From: Eubacterium multiforme
Lineage (GTDB): Bacteria > Bacillota > Clostridia > Clostridiales > Clostridiaceae
Assembly: GCF_030813415.1 (NCBI RefSeq)
Contig: NZ_JAUSUF010000019.1
Coordinates: forward strand, 1-35,673
Direction of reading: 5' to 3'
DNA: 35,673 nt
Part shown: piece after piece, positions 18,805 through 25,954 of the stretch
Layout of the letters: every line of letters begins with the position of its first letter
Numbering within the stretch: position 1 is the stretch's first letter
Notes under the pieces: model-generated
What the model was told of the DNA's origin: nothing
Database searches by the model: none
What the model saw: only the letters and a program-made list of their open reading frames with translations
Program-made: the position numbers and the translations under genes

Positions 18805-20034
18805 TTACATCTTAGGTAAATGTATTTTAGCAAACTCTATATTATTAAATTCCTTTTCTTTTATATACTTTAATATATCAACTAAATAACTTTTATGATG
18901 TCCCATTCCCTTTGAAAAAACTTGAATAAATTGAACTATTTCTTCAATAGAATCCTGTTTATTGTATAAATATTTTCCAACTAAATAAAATCTAATAAGG
19001 GAATATCTCATTAAAAGCATAATATATCCATCAAATACTGATTCAGTTTCAGAAAAAGGGAACATATCATTATACATAAAATTCACTAAATAATTCTCAA
19101 ATATATAACTATTATTTTTTATAAACTTTTCAGTATAATTTTTAAAGGCTTCTATATAAACCTTTGAATATTTACTTAGGTTTCCTTCCTCTTCAAGTTT
19201 AAATCCTTCTATTGCTTTATTTGTATCTTCATTAAAGACAATACTATCTACTTCTCTAAATTTATTAAAAAACTTCAGTGTTTTTTGGAAAAAATCCATT
19301 TGAAGAATATAACTTAACTCATCTTTTTCATAAGGCTCCTTAACTAAGTCTATATTATATTCTTTAATAAATTTAGGTACATTATTAAAGTTATATTTAA
19401 GTTCATCCTCTAACTTATTTATAAATTCTCCTAGTATATAAAGTCTTTCATTTAAATCAAACTTTCTGTTTTGCACTATTTTAATGCTTAAATCTCTAAT
19501 CTCTTTAAAATACTTTATAGATGAATTGCTAAATTCCTTAGATTTAGTATCTATTTCACTTGATACTATATGCTTTCCTAAAACCTCTGTACATTCTTCG
19601 AATTTAATTCCTTCTTCCTTTAATAAAAGAATTCTTGCAGCTTCTGGGCAAGAAACATCTAAAGACATTTCATAATATCCATCTACTTTATTAAGTATCC
19701 TTGGGAAACATGTACAAACATTTGAAAGATATTCTTCTCCAAGCTTAGAATATATAATGCAGTAATTTTCATCATCTAAAAATGGGCATCTTTTATCCTT
19801 TTTTAATTTTACTTTTCCATAATCTATATTAGGACTTATGTAATTATCATTATTATGAACATTCTTTTGGAACATTTTTTTCATTTCTTTATCTTGAACT
19901 TTATAATATTCCTTAAAAGTTGCCTTATCAATTTCTATATCCCAACCAATACAACAACTATCTGTACATTCTCCCCCTATACATTTAAACTCCTTAAGAT
20001 ATTTTGGATATCTTTTTTTTATACTCTTTTCCAT
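18805..20034 (-). CDS. fliB: FliB-family lysine N-methylase
   Basis: This 409-residue protein matches the FliB family, first known for methylating flagellin lysines. The N-terminus carries the cysteine cluster CIGGECTDSCCIGWDIEID (Cys18, 23, 27, 28). A second group follows in the CPFLDDENYCIIY and SNVCTCFPR segments; these are likely metal or Fe-S ligands. AAAGGAAG is well placed before the ATG. No flagellar gene lies in the window, so its target may be elsewhere or not flagellin. The gene begins 23 bp after the end of the broken XRE regulator on the same strand. Confidence 0.82.
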   Translation of the reverse strand: MEKSIKKRYPKYLKEFKCIGGECTDSCCIGWDIEIDKATFKEYYKVQDKEMKKMFQKNVHNNDNYISPNIDYGKVKLKKDKRCPFLDDENYCIIYSKLGEEYLSNVCTCFPRILNKVDGYYEMSLDVSCPEAARILLLKEEGIKFEECTEVLGKHIVSSEIDTKSKEFSNSSIKYFKEIRDLSIKIVQNRKFDLNERLYILGEFINKLEDELKYNFNNVPKFIKEYNIDLVKEPYEKDELSYILQMDFFQKTLKFFNKFREVDSIVFNEDTNKAIEGFKLEEEGNLSKYSKVYIEAFKNYTEKFIKNNSYIFENYLVNFMYNDMFPFSETESVFDGYIMLLMRYSLIRFYLVGKYLYNKQDSIEEIVQFIQVFSKGMGHHKSYLVDILKYIKEKEFNNIEFAKIHLPKM

Positions 20035-20057
20035 TGTATACTTCCTTTACAAATAAA

Positions 20058-20549
20058 TTATTTTTCCTTTATATTTGTTTTCTTATAATCCTTCTTAGTA
20101 ATCTTTAATATATATCCTATACCCATTCCAATAAAACTAAAAGCTGTTCCTAGCATAAAATTACCTGTAATAAATCCTGCTCCAATTCCAATAACAAACC
20201 CGCCAACCATTAAACTACTAAAAAGCTCATCATCATCTTCTTCATTTTCATCTTCTAAACTTTTACACTCACTATTTAAAATTTTATGATCTTCTAGTTC
20301 TTCGAAATTGTTATCTACTGTTTTACTATTTTTAATTTTATCACTATTTTCGCTTTCATCCATTACTAAATTATCTAATGTTACATCAAATATATTTCTT
20401 AATAAAACAAGATTACTTATATCTGGATATGTAGTTCCTGATTCCCATTTTGATATAGCTTGTCTAGATACATTTAGCATTTAAGCTAATTGTTCTTGGG
20501 ATAAATTTTTTTCTTTTCTTAGTCTTTTTATATTTTCCCCTAAACTCAA
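20058..20549 (-). pseudogene. XRE-family regulator with membrane tail, interrupted by a nonsense codon
   Basis: From a TTG at 20549 (GAGGTGG binding site 6 nt upstream) the frame reads SLGENIKRLRKEKNLSQEQLA, then TAA at 20483-20481, then MLNVSRQAISKWESG. Together this is a complete HTH_3 DNA-binding domain in which the usual Glu/Lys between QLA and the next helix is a stop; GAA to TAA is one base change. After the HTH come an acidic linker and two hydrophobic segments (VGGFVIGIGAGFITG and AFSFIGMGIGYILKI). The downstream 140-codon piece starts with ATG directly after the stop, so reinitiation could make a protein lacking the first HTH helices. It is probably non-functional as a DNA binder, or a sequencing error. 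Confidence 0.75.
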
Positions 20550-20680
20550 ACATAACCACCTCATCTCAACTTAAATTATATTTAAACTTCTAAATATATA
20601 CAATAACTTTATAGTTGCATACTGTTAACTAATAGTTGCATTACTGCTACTACCCCTAGTCTATGTAAAAATAATATGAT

Positions 20681-20726
20681 TAAAAGACTTTTTCTGTTCC
20701 ATGGAATAGAGTTTAAAAGTCTTAGC
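20681..20726. terminator. Long imperfect hairpin in the 20550-20872 gap
   Basis: AAGACTTTT/AAAAGTCTT (20684-20692 with 20715-20723) encloses a TTCCATGGAA palindrome and is flanked by AT-rich sequence. It may be a terminator or a small-RNA hairpin. Nothing else gene-like was seen in this gap. Confidence 0.4.
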
Positions 20727-20815
20727 TATTATTTTAAAATAACTAGTAGAAATCCTCTTTGCAAACTAAGTAAATCTCTAATATCTATCTAAACATTCAA
20801 CTAAAACACATTAAT

Positions 20816-20848
20816 AAAGCCATATAGAATATACTCCTACATGGCTTT
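20816..20848 (-). terminator. Terminator after the LiaF-like gene
   Basis: An 8-bp perfect stem, AAAGCCAT/ATGGCTTT (20816-20823 with 20841-20848), lies about 25 bp past the stop codon on the minus strand and is followed by ATTAAT. The U-run is weak. Confidence 0.55.
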
Positions 20849-20872
20849 AAATAACGTTCAATCTAATCTATA

Positions 20873-21571
20873 TTATACATATATTATATCTACTCCTGAA
20901 AAACTTACATCTCCAATTAATATTAAAGTGTTTGTTATTATTTCATTAGTTTTATTTTTTTCAGTAACACTACCTAAAAACACATTAGTTTTATCCTGAA
21001 CATTCCAATTTTTTGGTATATATAATTCTACTCCTGAAAAAGAAGCATCAATCCTAACTGTAGCAGTATCACTATTCATAATGGCATTATCAAAATATAC
21101 TTTTAAAGCTCCAAATGAACAATTAAAATCTCCTTGCTCAAATTTATTTGTATTTATATATTTTATACTAGCACAAAATGAATTATCAAATTTAACATAA
21201 TTTTCGTCTTCTACATTTATTCTCTCATAGTTTTTATTTTTGTAATTATCTTTATTATTGATACATTTCATAGGTCTATGAAAAATCATAGATAAACCAA
21301 TACTTCCAAAGGTAGCTGCAATTAACACTGTCCAAGGTGTAATGTTTGTAATACCTAATTGTTTATCATATATTATGCATATAAATGCAATAGGAAATAA
21401 TATACCTGCAAAGTTAAGACGTATCAAACTTTTTATAATAATTACCACTAAAAAGATTGTTACAAGTAAACTAAATACATTTACATTAGGAAAATAACCA
21501 AGCTTACTTACAATTAGAAATATACCTATTAATATAAATAGTACTCCCCAAAAAATTCTTTCTCTTTTCAT
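20873..21571 (-). CDS. LiaF-like membrane protein
   Basis: This 232-residue protein has about four N-terminal TM helices (residues about 5-115) opening with RIFWGVLFILIGIFLI. A cytoplasmic or surface C-terminal beta-rich domain follows (about 135-232), with FSGVELYIPKNWNV and the closing GDVSFSGVDIIYV. This matches the LiaF family, which senses or damps cell-envelope stress signalling. Its AAGGAGG lies inside the last codons of the LytTR gene, which ends 1 bp before this ATG, so the two are translationally coupled. The pair is probably an envelope-stress or autoregulated module; the partner kinase role is not evident. Confidence 0.8.
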   Translation of the reverse strand: MKRERIFWGVLFILIGIFLIVSKLGYFPNVNVFSLLVTIFLVVIIIKSLIRLNFAGILFPIAFICIIYDKQLGITNITPWTVLIAATFGSIGLSMIFHRPMKCINNKDNYKNKNYERINVEDENYVKFDNSFCASIKYINTNKFEQGDFNCSFGALKVYFDNAIMNSDTATVRIDASFSGVELYIPKNWNVQDKTNVFLGSVTEKNKTNEIITNTLILIGDVSFSGVDIIYV

Positions 21572-21572
21572 T

Positions 21573-22028
21573 TTATTTCCTCCTTTCTGATAATTTAACT
21601 TTTAATAACTTATAATAATATCTTGAAACATATACTTGCTTATGAGTGTTTTGAAACTCTACCCTATTTGATGATGCTATGCTATGTGTTATGGAGTAAA
21701 TATGATTTATATTTAAAATTGTTGATTTTGAAACACGCATAAAATACTGAGGCAAAAATTCCTCAAGTTCATAAAGTCTATATTTCACATTGTATATATT
21801 ATCAATGGTATGTGCACAAATCCTATTTTCTTCAGTTTCAAAAAATAATATTTTGCTAAGAGAAATATTATACTGAGTATCTCCCCTGTAGGCAATTATA
21901 CAATCATTGCATGATAACATATCTTCAATCATAACTTTAATATTTTCAATATCCTTGTTAATTTCACTGCATTTAATAATAATTTCATTTTCTTTAATCT
22001 TATTATCTACTTCAATACGTATTTTCAT
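21573..22028 (-). CDS. LytTR-domain DNA-binding regulator
   Basis: This is a 151-residue protein with an N-terminal region of about 45 residues of unknown fold. A C-terminal LytTR domain follows (about 50-148): YRGDTQYNISLSKILFFETEENRICAHT, then YRLYELEEFLPQYFMRVSKSTILN. The last segment, with F-x-R-x-x-K-S-x-x-x-N, is the LytTR signature. There is no receiver domain, so it is not a classic response regulator. GGAGAG lies 7 nt before the ATG at 22028; an in-frame GTG lies at 22043. A sigma-A promoter and 21-bp-spaced direct repeats lie upstream, suggesting self-control. Confidence 0.87.
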   Translation of the reverse strand: MKIRIEVDNKIKENEIIIKCSEINKDIENIKVMIEDMLSCNDCIIAYRGDTQYNISLSKILFFETEENRICAHTIDNIYNVKYRLYELEEFLPQYFMRVSKSTILNINHIYSITHSIASSNRVEFQNTHKQVYVSRYYYKLLKVKLSERRK

Positions 22029-22050
22029 ATTTTCACTCTCCACAATTCCT

Positions 22051-22079
22051 ATTATATTTATTCCATTTTTTATTGTAAA
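22051..22079 (-). promoter_or_regulatory. Sigma-A type promoter of the LytTR-LiaF operon
   Basis: TTTACA (22079-22074) and TATAAT (22056-22051) are separated by exactly 17 bp, about 23 bp upstream of the start codon. This is one of the best promoter matches in the window. Confidence 0.75.
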
Positions 22080-22089
22080 TATAACAACA

Positions 22090-22119
22090 GTAAGTGGTTC
22101 TTTATTTCACGTAAGTGGT
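22090..22119 (-). promoter_or_regulatory. Direct repeats, candidate LytTR binding sites
   Basis: The 9-mer GTAAGTGGT (plus strand) occurs at 22090-22098 and 22111-22119, a 21-bp period or two helical turns. The promoter -35 ends 11 bp away. AgrA-type LytTR regulators bind 9-bp direct repeats with a 12-bp gap, the same geometry. Confidence 0.6.
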
Positions 22120-22256
22120 CTTCTTTTATATGATTTTTCCCATTTTATACCTCTATATAATATATCTCAAATTATGTTATAATTCTGAAGTATAATTTTA
22201 TAGTTGTTTGTGGGCTACTGGTATCACTTACCTCTTTTTGAAGGGAGGTGATACAT

Positions 22257-22358
22257 ATGAGTAACGATAATTTAATGTTACTATTTACAGCTGGTATATT
22301 CTTAATAGCATTTTTAACATTTATTGTTACGCTTATAGAAAAAATCGCAAAAAAATAG
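22257..22358 (+). CDS. Small hydrophobic peptide, putative type I toxin (holin-like)
   Basis: A 33-residue peptide starts MSNDNLMLLFTAGIF and ends with a basic EKIAKK tail. One TM helix spans about residues 6-27. Its size, short polar start, single TM and basic end match the holin-like type I toxins of Firmicutes, such as the TxpA/BsrG group and the family annotated as putative holin-like toxin. GGGAGGTGA is a near-perfect ribosome binding site 5 to 6 nt upstream. That site can pair with an upstream segment, a control seen in type I toxins. Two TATAAT boxes (22178-22183 and 22191-22196) lie upstream without good -35 elements. The peptide is too short for routine gene callers. Confidence 0.72.
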   Translation: MSNDNLMLLFTAGIFLIAFLTFIVTLIEKIAKK

Positions 22359-22424
22359 TAGCCCAAAGCTCAATTGGATAGCTACTATTTTTATGAAATA
22401 CTAGTGATACCAGTTGCATAAACA
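22350..22424 (-). ncRNA. Putative antisense antitoxin RNA overlapping the toxin 3' UTR
   Basis: A minus-strand TATAAT at 22435-22430 predicts an RNA start near 22424. Going leftward, the RNA would cover the toxin mRNA 3' arm (22403-22414) and end at the hairpin 22356-22387, which on the minus strand is followed by seven U residues. The result is an RNA of about 75 nt, convergent with the toxin mRNA as in TxpA/RatA and BsrG/SR4. No good -35 was found, so this is inference. Confidence 0.42.
22356..22392. terminator. Bidirectional terminator at the toxin-like locus
   Basis: A TAGTAGC/GCTACTA stem (22356-22362 with 22381-22387) with an inner CCAA/TTGG stem is flanked by an A-run on the left and a T-run on the right. 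It could end both the toxin mRNA and an opposing RNA. The toxin stop codon is the first base triplet of the stem. Confidence 0.78.
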
Positions 22425-22597
22425 ACTGTATTATATATAAGGTGCTTAAACCATATTAGCAGTATGTTTTAAGCCCTATTTTTTTACTTCTAAATTCCAA
22501 TATTCTATTTCATAGACTTGTTTTCTTACTTATATTATATCAAGATTCTATAAAAAATAAACATATAAAATTTTACAGTATATATTTGTATTTTAAT

Positions 22598-23341
22598 TTA
22601 GAAATTTTTTTCTTTTATAAACTTAATCATATCTTCTCTATTTTCATTAAGCTGAGGTATCCTATTTACATTTGCACCTGAGGGATGAGGAAATCCTTTA
22701 AGGATTTGACTTTCATTTATAATTCCATCATCTTTAAGTTTTAATAAAACATCCTCCACAGCTCTACCTAATGGTATTAGTAATATATTATTAAAGTTGT
22801 CTAAGCTTTTAAATTCATCAATAAAATTTTCATAAACATACTTCATTAAAAAATCACTCTTAATTAACTTTGGAGTATGACCTGAATAATTCTGATTTTT
22901 TATAAATGTAGGATAAGGTATTAATGATACTGTATGCATTAAATAATCTTTATCTCCAAATAACTCACTAGAACTTTTTATATTAAGTGCCTTATTAAGC
23001 TCTATATTATCTAACATACTAATTATATTCTTTCTTAAAGTACCACTAAAGCGTCCTGCTACCTTACATTTATATTGGATTTCTTCAATATTATCACTTA
23101 TTTCAAGCTCTTTCCTTGCAGTTACCATAGCTGTATTCATTTGAGCAAAACCTGGAGTTATTCCAATTATAAATATTTTGGCCCTTTTATTTTTGTACTC
23201 ATTATGTGGAGCATAATATATTTCTATATTATCTTTCTTATCAATTAAAAAGTCTTTTATTAATAACTCTTCCTTTGTGTATTTATCTTTTAAAGGTAAT
23301 TTTTTAATTGCTTCTTTATAATCATACAGTGTATTTTTCAT
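22598..23341 (-). CDS. Uracil-DNA-glycosylase-superfamily protein
   Basis: This 247-residue protein has two motifs of the UDG superfamily: IFIIGITPGFAQMN (near residue 58-71), in place of the usual G-x-x-PG active-site loop, and GFPHPSGAN (near residue 220-228), in place of the HPS loop. It may be a DNA repair glycosylase or a divergent member with another role; family members with changed motif residues often lack uracil activity. GGAGATG is correctly spaced for the ATG at 23341, so 11 upstream in-frame codons are left out. It lies 25 bp after the unknown gene at 23367, probably in one transcript. Confidence 0.7.
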   Translation of the reverse strand: MKNTLYDYKEAIKKLPLKDKYTKEELLIKDFLIDKKDNIEIYYAPHNEYKNKRAKIFIIGITPGFAQMNTAMVTARKELEISDNIEEIQYKCKVAGRFSGTLRKNIISMLDNIELNKALNIKSSSELFGDKDYLMHTVSLIPYPTFIKNQNYSGHTPKLIKSDFLMKYVYENFIDEFKSLDNFNNILLIPLGRAVEDVLLKLKDDGIINESQILKGFPHPSGANVNRIPQLNENREDMIKFIKEKNF

Positions 23342-23366
23342 ATTAACATCTCCAAAAAATAATATA

Positions 23367-23852
23367 TTAATCATTTATTAGTTTAAGTATAGGATCTCCA
23401 TAACTACTTACTATTAAATATACATTATCACTTTTTTTCAAAGGTACAGCATATCTTACTAAATCAGTATCTAAAAATTGATAATATTGGATTTTATCCT
23501 TATCCATAATACATTCATATGTAAAGTCAGTTCCTTCTGGTAATACTCCATTAACTAATTGAACAGCTTTATAAAATGTATTCCAATGACTTTTATTTTC
23601 TAAAATTTCTTTTTTCTCTTCTCTAATTCTTTTTGCTTCCTTTGGATTTATTTTCTCATCTTCTATGTATTTTATTTCATCTTTAATTTTTTTAATTTCA
23701 TTTTTTGCCTCTTCTATTTTATTTTCATTAAATAGCTTTTTAGAATATAAGTATTCCTTTATCATATCTTTGTATTCTAATGCTTCTTTATTTTTTGACT
23801 TATAATCCAAATCAAATAAAACTAAAGCTTTATCATATGCCTTCCCTTCCAT
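23367..23852 (-). CDS. Unknown protein, TPR/coiled-coil-like, possibly N-terminally truncated
   Basis: I do not recognise this 161-residue protein. Residues 1-35 (KAYDKALVLFDLDY...) look like a TPR helix pair. Residues 35-85 are a Lys/Glu-rich coiled coil. The C-terminal part (about 88-161) is a compact domain beginning HWNTFYKAVQLVNGVLPEG. Only a weak AAAGG site lies 10 nt before the ATG. The same frame stays open upstream for over 30 codons, running through the terminator of the bile salt hydrolase gene and coding a hydrophobic stretch (ISFFFIYRR) and more TPR-like sequence, but without a start codon. This suggests a lost N-terminal membrane anchor, though chance cannot be excluded. Confidence 0.6.
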   Translation of the reverse strand: MEGKAYDKALVLFDLDYKSKNKEALEYKDMIKEYLYSKKLFNENKIEEAKNEIKKIKDEIKYIEDEKINPKEAKRIREEKKEILENKSHWNTFYKAVQLVNGVLPEGTDFTYECIMDKDKIQYYQFLDTDLVRYAVPLKKSDNVYLIVSSYGDPILKLIND

Positions 23853-23903
23853 AAAGTGTATACCTTTTTCTAGTATCTTATTTTCACTTATCCTTCTATA
23901 TAT

Positions 23904-23940
23904 AAAAAAGAAGGATATAACTATATGTAGCTATCCTTCT
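23904..23940 (-). terminator. Terminator after the bile salt hydrolase gene
   Basis: A 9-bp perfect stem, AGAAGGATA/TATCCTTCT (23909-23917 with 23932-23940), is followed on the minus strand by six U residues. A second inverted copy, TCCTTCT (23891-23897), could compete for the same arm. Confidence 0.82.
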
Positions 23941-23973
23941 AATTCCACATTTAAACTTAATATTTTTTATACA

Positions 23974-24966
23974 TTAATTTTCAAAGTTTACATTTAAAGT
24001 TGTATTATACTTAAACATCTTCATTTCTTTACCATCTAAGTCTTCTTTATTCATATCTATTGCATTTATTTGATTATTTTCATAAGTATTATAATAGTAA
24101 ATACCTTTTTCCAAGTTCATACAGCTTGTATATTGAGTTATATCACTCTTTTCTTCTGCTGTTCTAACTGCACCCTTTACCATAGCAACGTTATTTAATA
24201 TATGGAAAAATTCCATAATATCAATTGTATCTTTATCATTTTTCATAATTGCATCTCTAAAAAATGCTGCTCTTATAAATCTAGATGCTGGGGTAAAATC
24301 TCCAGGTAATCCAATTAAACCTGTTCCTTCCCCTAAAGCATTTAAGTTTTCATTACTTAATTTATATGATGAAACTTGATTATAATTCATTCCAACATAT
24401 TGATGTAAGTTAGTTATATGCCAAGGAAATTCTGGTGAATTTGTAAGAACTCCTACATTGTTATCAAAAACACGTAATCCTTCTTCCTTTGTTTGTTCAA
24501 TTACTATAGATTTTCCTGTTACATCTGTTGCCATCCAATGAAGTGTTGAATTAGGTATATTTTTATCAATTCTTTCATCTACTAATCTTACATTTAATAA
24601 CTCTTTCTTTAAATCTTCTATGTTACTAAAGTTTGCTAAAATCCATAAAATAAAATCATAGGCTGGAATATTTTCCTTTCCTTCTGCTCTTTCTTTTGAT
24701 AAGTATGCATATTGTGGAAAATTTAATCCTGCACAAGCTAAACCTTTTTCATTCATTCCATCTGCTAAAGCTGGATAATTATTAAAGGTTGTTCCCATAG
24801 CAACTAAAGCATATTTTGTTGTTAATTGTTTATTAGAAACTGAATTAGTACATGTAAAATTTCTTGGAATGAACATTATAGATTGATTAAATGAATATTC
24901 AATATCCATATTTCTACCAAATAAATGCAAACCATCTTTTGTCTCTAGTGTTAATCCTGTACACAT
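23974..24966 (-). CDS. cbh: Bile salt hydrolase (choloylglycine hydrolase)
   Basis: This 330-residue cytoplasmic Ntn hydrolase removes glycine or taurine from conjugated bile acids. The start, MCTGLTLETKDGLHLFGRNMD, places the nucleophile Cys2 (exposed after Met removal), Arg18 and Asp21. Asn82 (AGLNFPQY), Asn176 (VLTNSP) and Arg229 (PASRFIR) complete the catalytic set known from the C. perfringens enzyme. Asn82 marks bile salt hydrolase rather than penicillin V acylase. The sequence resembles C. perfringens CBAH-1 closely, as recalled. AAGGAG lies 7 nt before the ATG. It is a stand-alone gene with its own terminator and indicates gut life. A second, different family member lies at 30944. Confidence 0.93.
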   Translation of the reverse strand: MCTGLTLETKDGLHLFGRNMDIEYSFNQSIMFIPRNFTCTNSVSNKQLTTKYALVAMGTTFNNYPALADGMNEKGLACAGLNFPQYAYLSKERAEGKENIPAYDFILWILANFSNIEDLKKELLNVRLVDERIDKNIPNSTLHWMATDVTGKSIVIEQTKEEGLRVFDNNVGVLTNSPEFPWHITNLHQYVGMNYNQVSSYKLSNENLNALGEGTGLIGLPGDFTPASRFIRAAFFRDAIMKNDKDTIDIMEFFHILNNVAMVKGAVRTAEEKSDITQYTSCMNLEKGIYYYNTYENNQINAIDMNKEDLDGKEMKMFKYNTTLNVNFEN

Positions 24967-25240
24967 AAAATCACTCCTTATTTCTCTATTTAAATAATAA
25001 TATATCAGTTTGAAATTTTTTTACAAATTTATTATTTTACTTATTTTATAGTTTTAATCATAATATTTATTGTTTTGAATGTTATAAACATAAATATTGC
25101 CAACAATTTGTTTTAACTATATAAAAATATATTAAATTCATTATTTTTTGTTATTTAAATTGATAATTTTATATGTAAATTTAAATAAAACTTTTTTAAT
25201 AATACAAAAAAATACTTTTAATATAGAAAATAAATAAAAC

Positions 25241-25288
25241 CTTCCAATTATATAGTATAATTTTAGTAAATACTATTTGAATAGGAAG
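25241..25288 (+). promoter_or_regulatory. Hairpin masking the sigI ribosome binding site
   Basis: CTTCC (25241-25245) pairs with GGAAG (25284-25288), and ATAGTA (25252-25257) with TACTAT (25271-25276), plus an ATT/AAT block between them. GGAAG is the best ribosome binding site for sigI (9 nt to the ATG). The stem is weak and AU-rich. An embedded TATAAT (25256-25261) could instead be a promoter -10. The rest of the 24967-25297 gap is AT-rich with no gene seen. Confidence 0.4.
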
Positions 25289-25297
25289 ATTTAGGAT

Positions 25298-25948
25298 ATG
25301 AAAAACAAGTTATTTTTAGACCAAAATATTAATGAGTTTATTGAAAATAATTTAGGTATCATAATAAATACAATTTCAAAAATAACAGGAAGATATGTTT
25401 CAATTGAAAATGATGAAGAGTTTAGTATAGGACTTTGTGCTTTTTTAGAGGCCTTAGAAAGGTATGATGAAAGCAAAGGAGATTTTATTTGTTTTGCTAA
25501 ACTTGTAATTGAAAGCAGAATAAAAAACTATTTAAAAAAAGAAAATAAACATAAAAATACTGTTTCCATAGATTTATATAATGATATGGGAGTTGATGTA
25601 ACTAACTTAATATCTAATCCAATAGAAGATAAAACTGAACTATTAATTGAAATAGATAGGTTTAAAAAAGAGCTTAATCTATTTAGCTTAACCTTAGAAG
25701 ATTTAGCTAATAGCTCTCCAAAACATAAAGATACTAAAGAAAATGCAATTAAAATTTCAGAAAAAGCAAGTGAAGACTCAGAAGTAACTGATTTTATGTA
25801 TGAAAAAAGGAGACTCCCAATAAGAAATATGTCTCTAAAATATTTAGTATCAGAAAAAGTATTAAAAAGAAGTAAAAAATTTATAATTTCTCTTATAATA
25901 ATCTTCTTTAAAAAATATAGAAATTTAATACTTTGGATAAAGGGGTAA
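25298..25948 (+). CDS. sigI: RNA polymerase sigma factor SigI
   Basis: This 216-residue sigma-70-family factor belongs to the SigI group. Residues about 15-85 form region 2: INTISKITGRYVSIENDEEFSIGLCAFLEALERYDESKGDFICFAKLVIESRIKNYL in two pieces, matching the SigI-type D-E-x-S-I-x-x-x-AF-x-EA-x-x-x-Y-x-x-x-KG-x-F pattern. The C-terminal portion contains RRLPIRNMSLKYL, the conserved SigI-C segment. The protein is slightly shorter than Bacillus SigI. SigI factors respond to heat or to polysaccharides via a membrane anti-sigma factor; rsgI follows 6 bp downstream. Its ribosome binding site lies in a weak hairpin. Confidence 0.92.
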   Translation: MKNKLFLDQNINEFIENNLGIIINTISKITGRYVSIENDEEFSIGLCAFLEALERYDESKGDFICFAKLVIESRIKNYLKKENKHKNTVSIDLYNDMGVDVTNLISNPIEDKTELLIEIDRFKKELNLFSLTLEDLANSSPKHKDTKENAIKISEKASEDSEVTDFMYEKRRLPIRNMSLKYLVSEKVLKRSKKFIISLIIIFFKKYRNLILWIKG

Positions 25949-25954
25949 GTACAT

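Larger units (their letters stand above)
22217..22414 (+). repeat. 12-bp perfect inverted repeat bracketing the small peptide gene
   Basis: ACTGGTATCACT (22217-22228) and AGTGATACCAGT (22403-22414) are perfect complements. Additional complementary blocks are GGGCTAC/GTAGCCC (22212-22218 with 22358-22364) and TTGTTT/AAACAA further out. The left arm can also pair with the ribosome binding site (GTATCA...CCTC with GAGGTGATAC), so the mRNA can form alternative folds. Confidence 0.8.

Noticed and set aside
22172..22366. Minus-strand 64-codon ORF opposite the toxin-like peptide
   Set aside because: It has no ribosome binding site, and the frame is explained by the complement of a hydrophobic peptide gene; an untranslated antisense RNA is more likely.
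22408..22428. CCAGTT sequence resembling half of a VirR box
   Set aside because: Only a part of the consensus matches and the second repeat at the expected spacing is missing; it is better explained as an arm of the inverted repeat.
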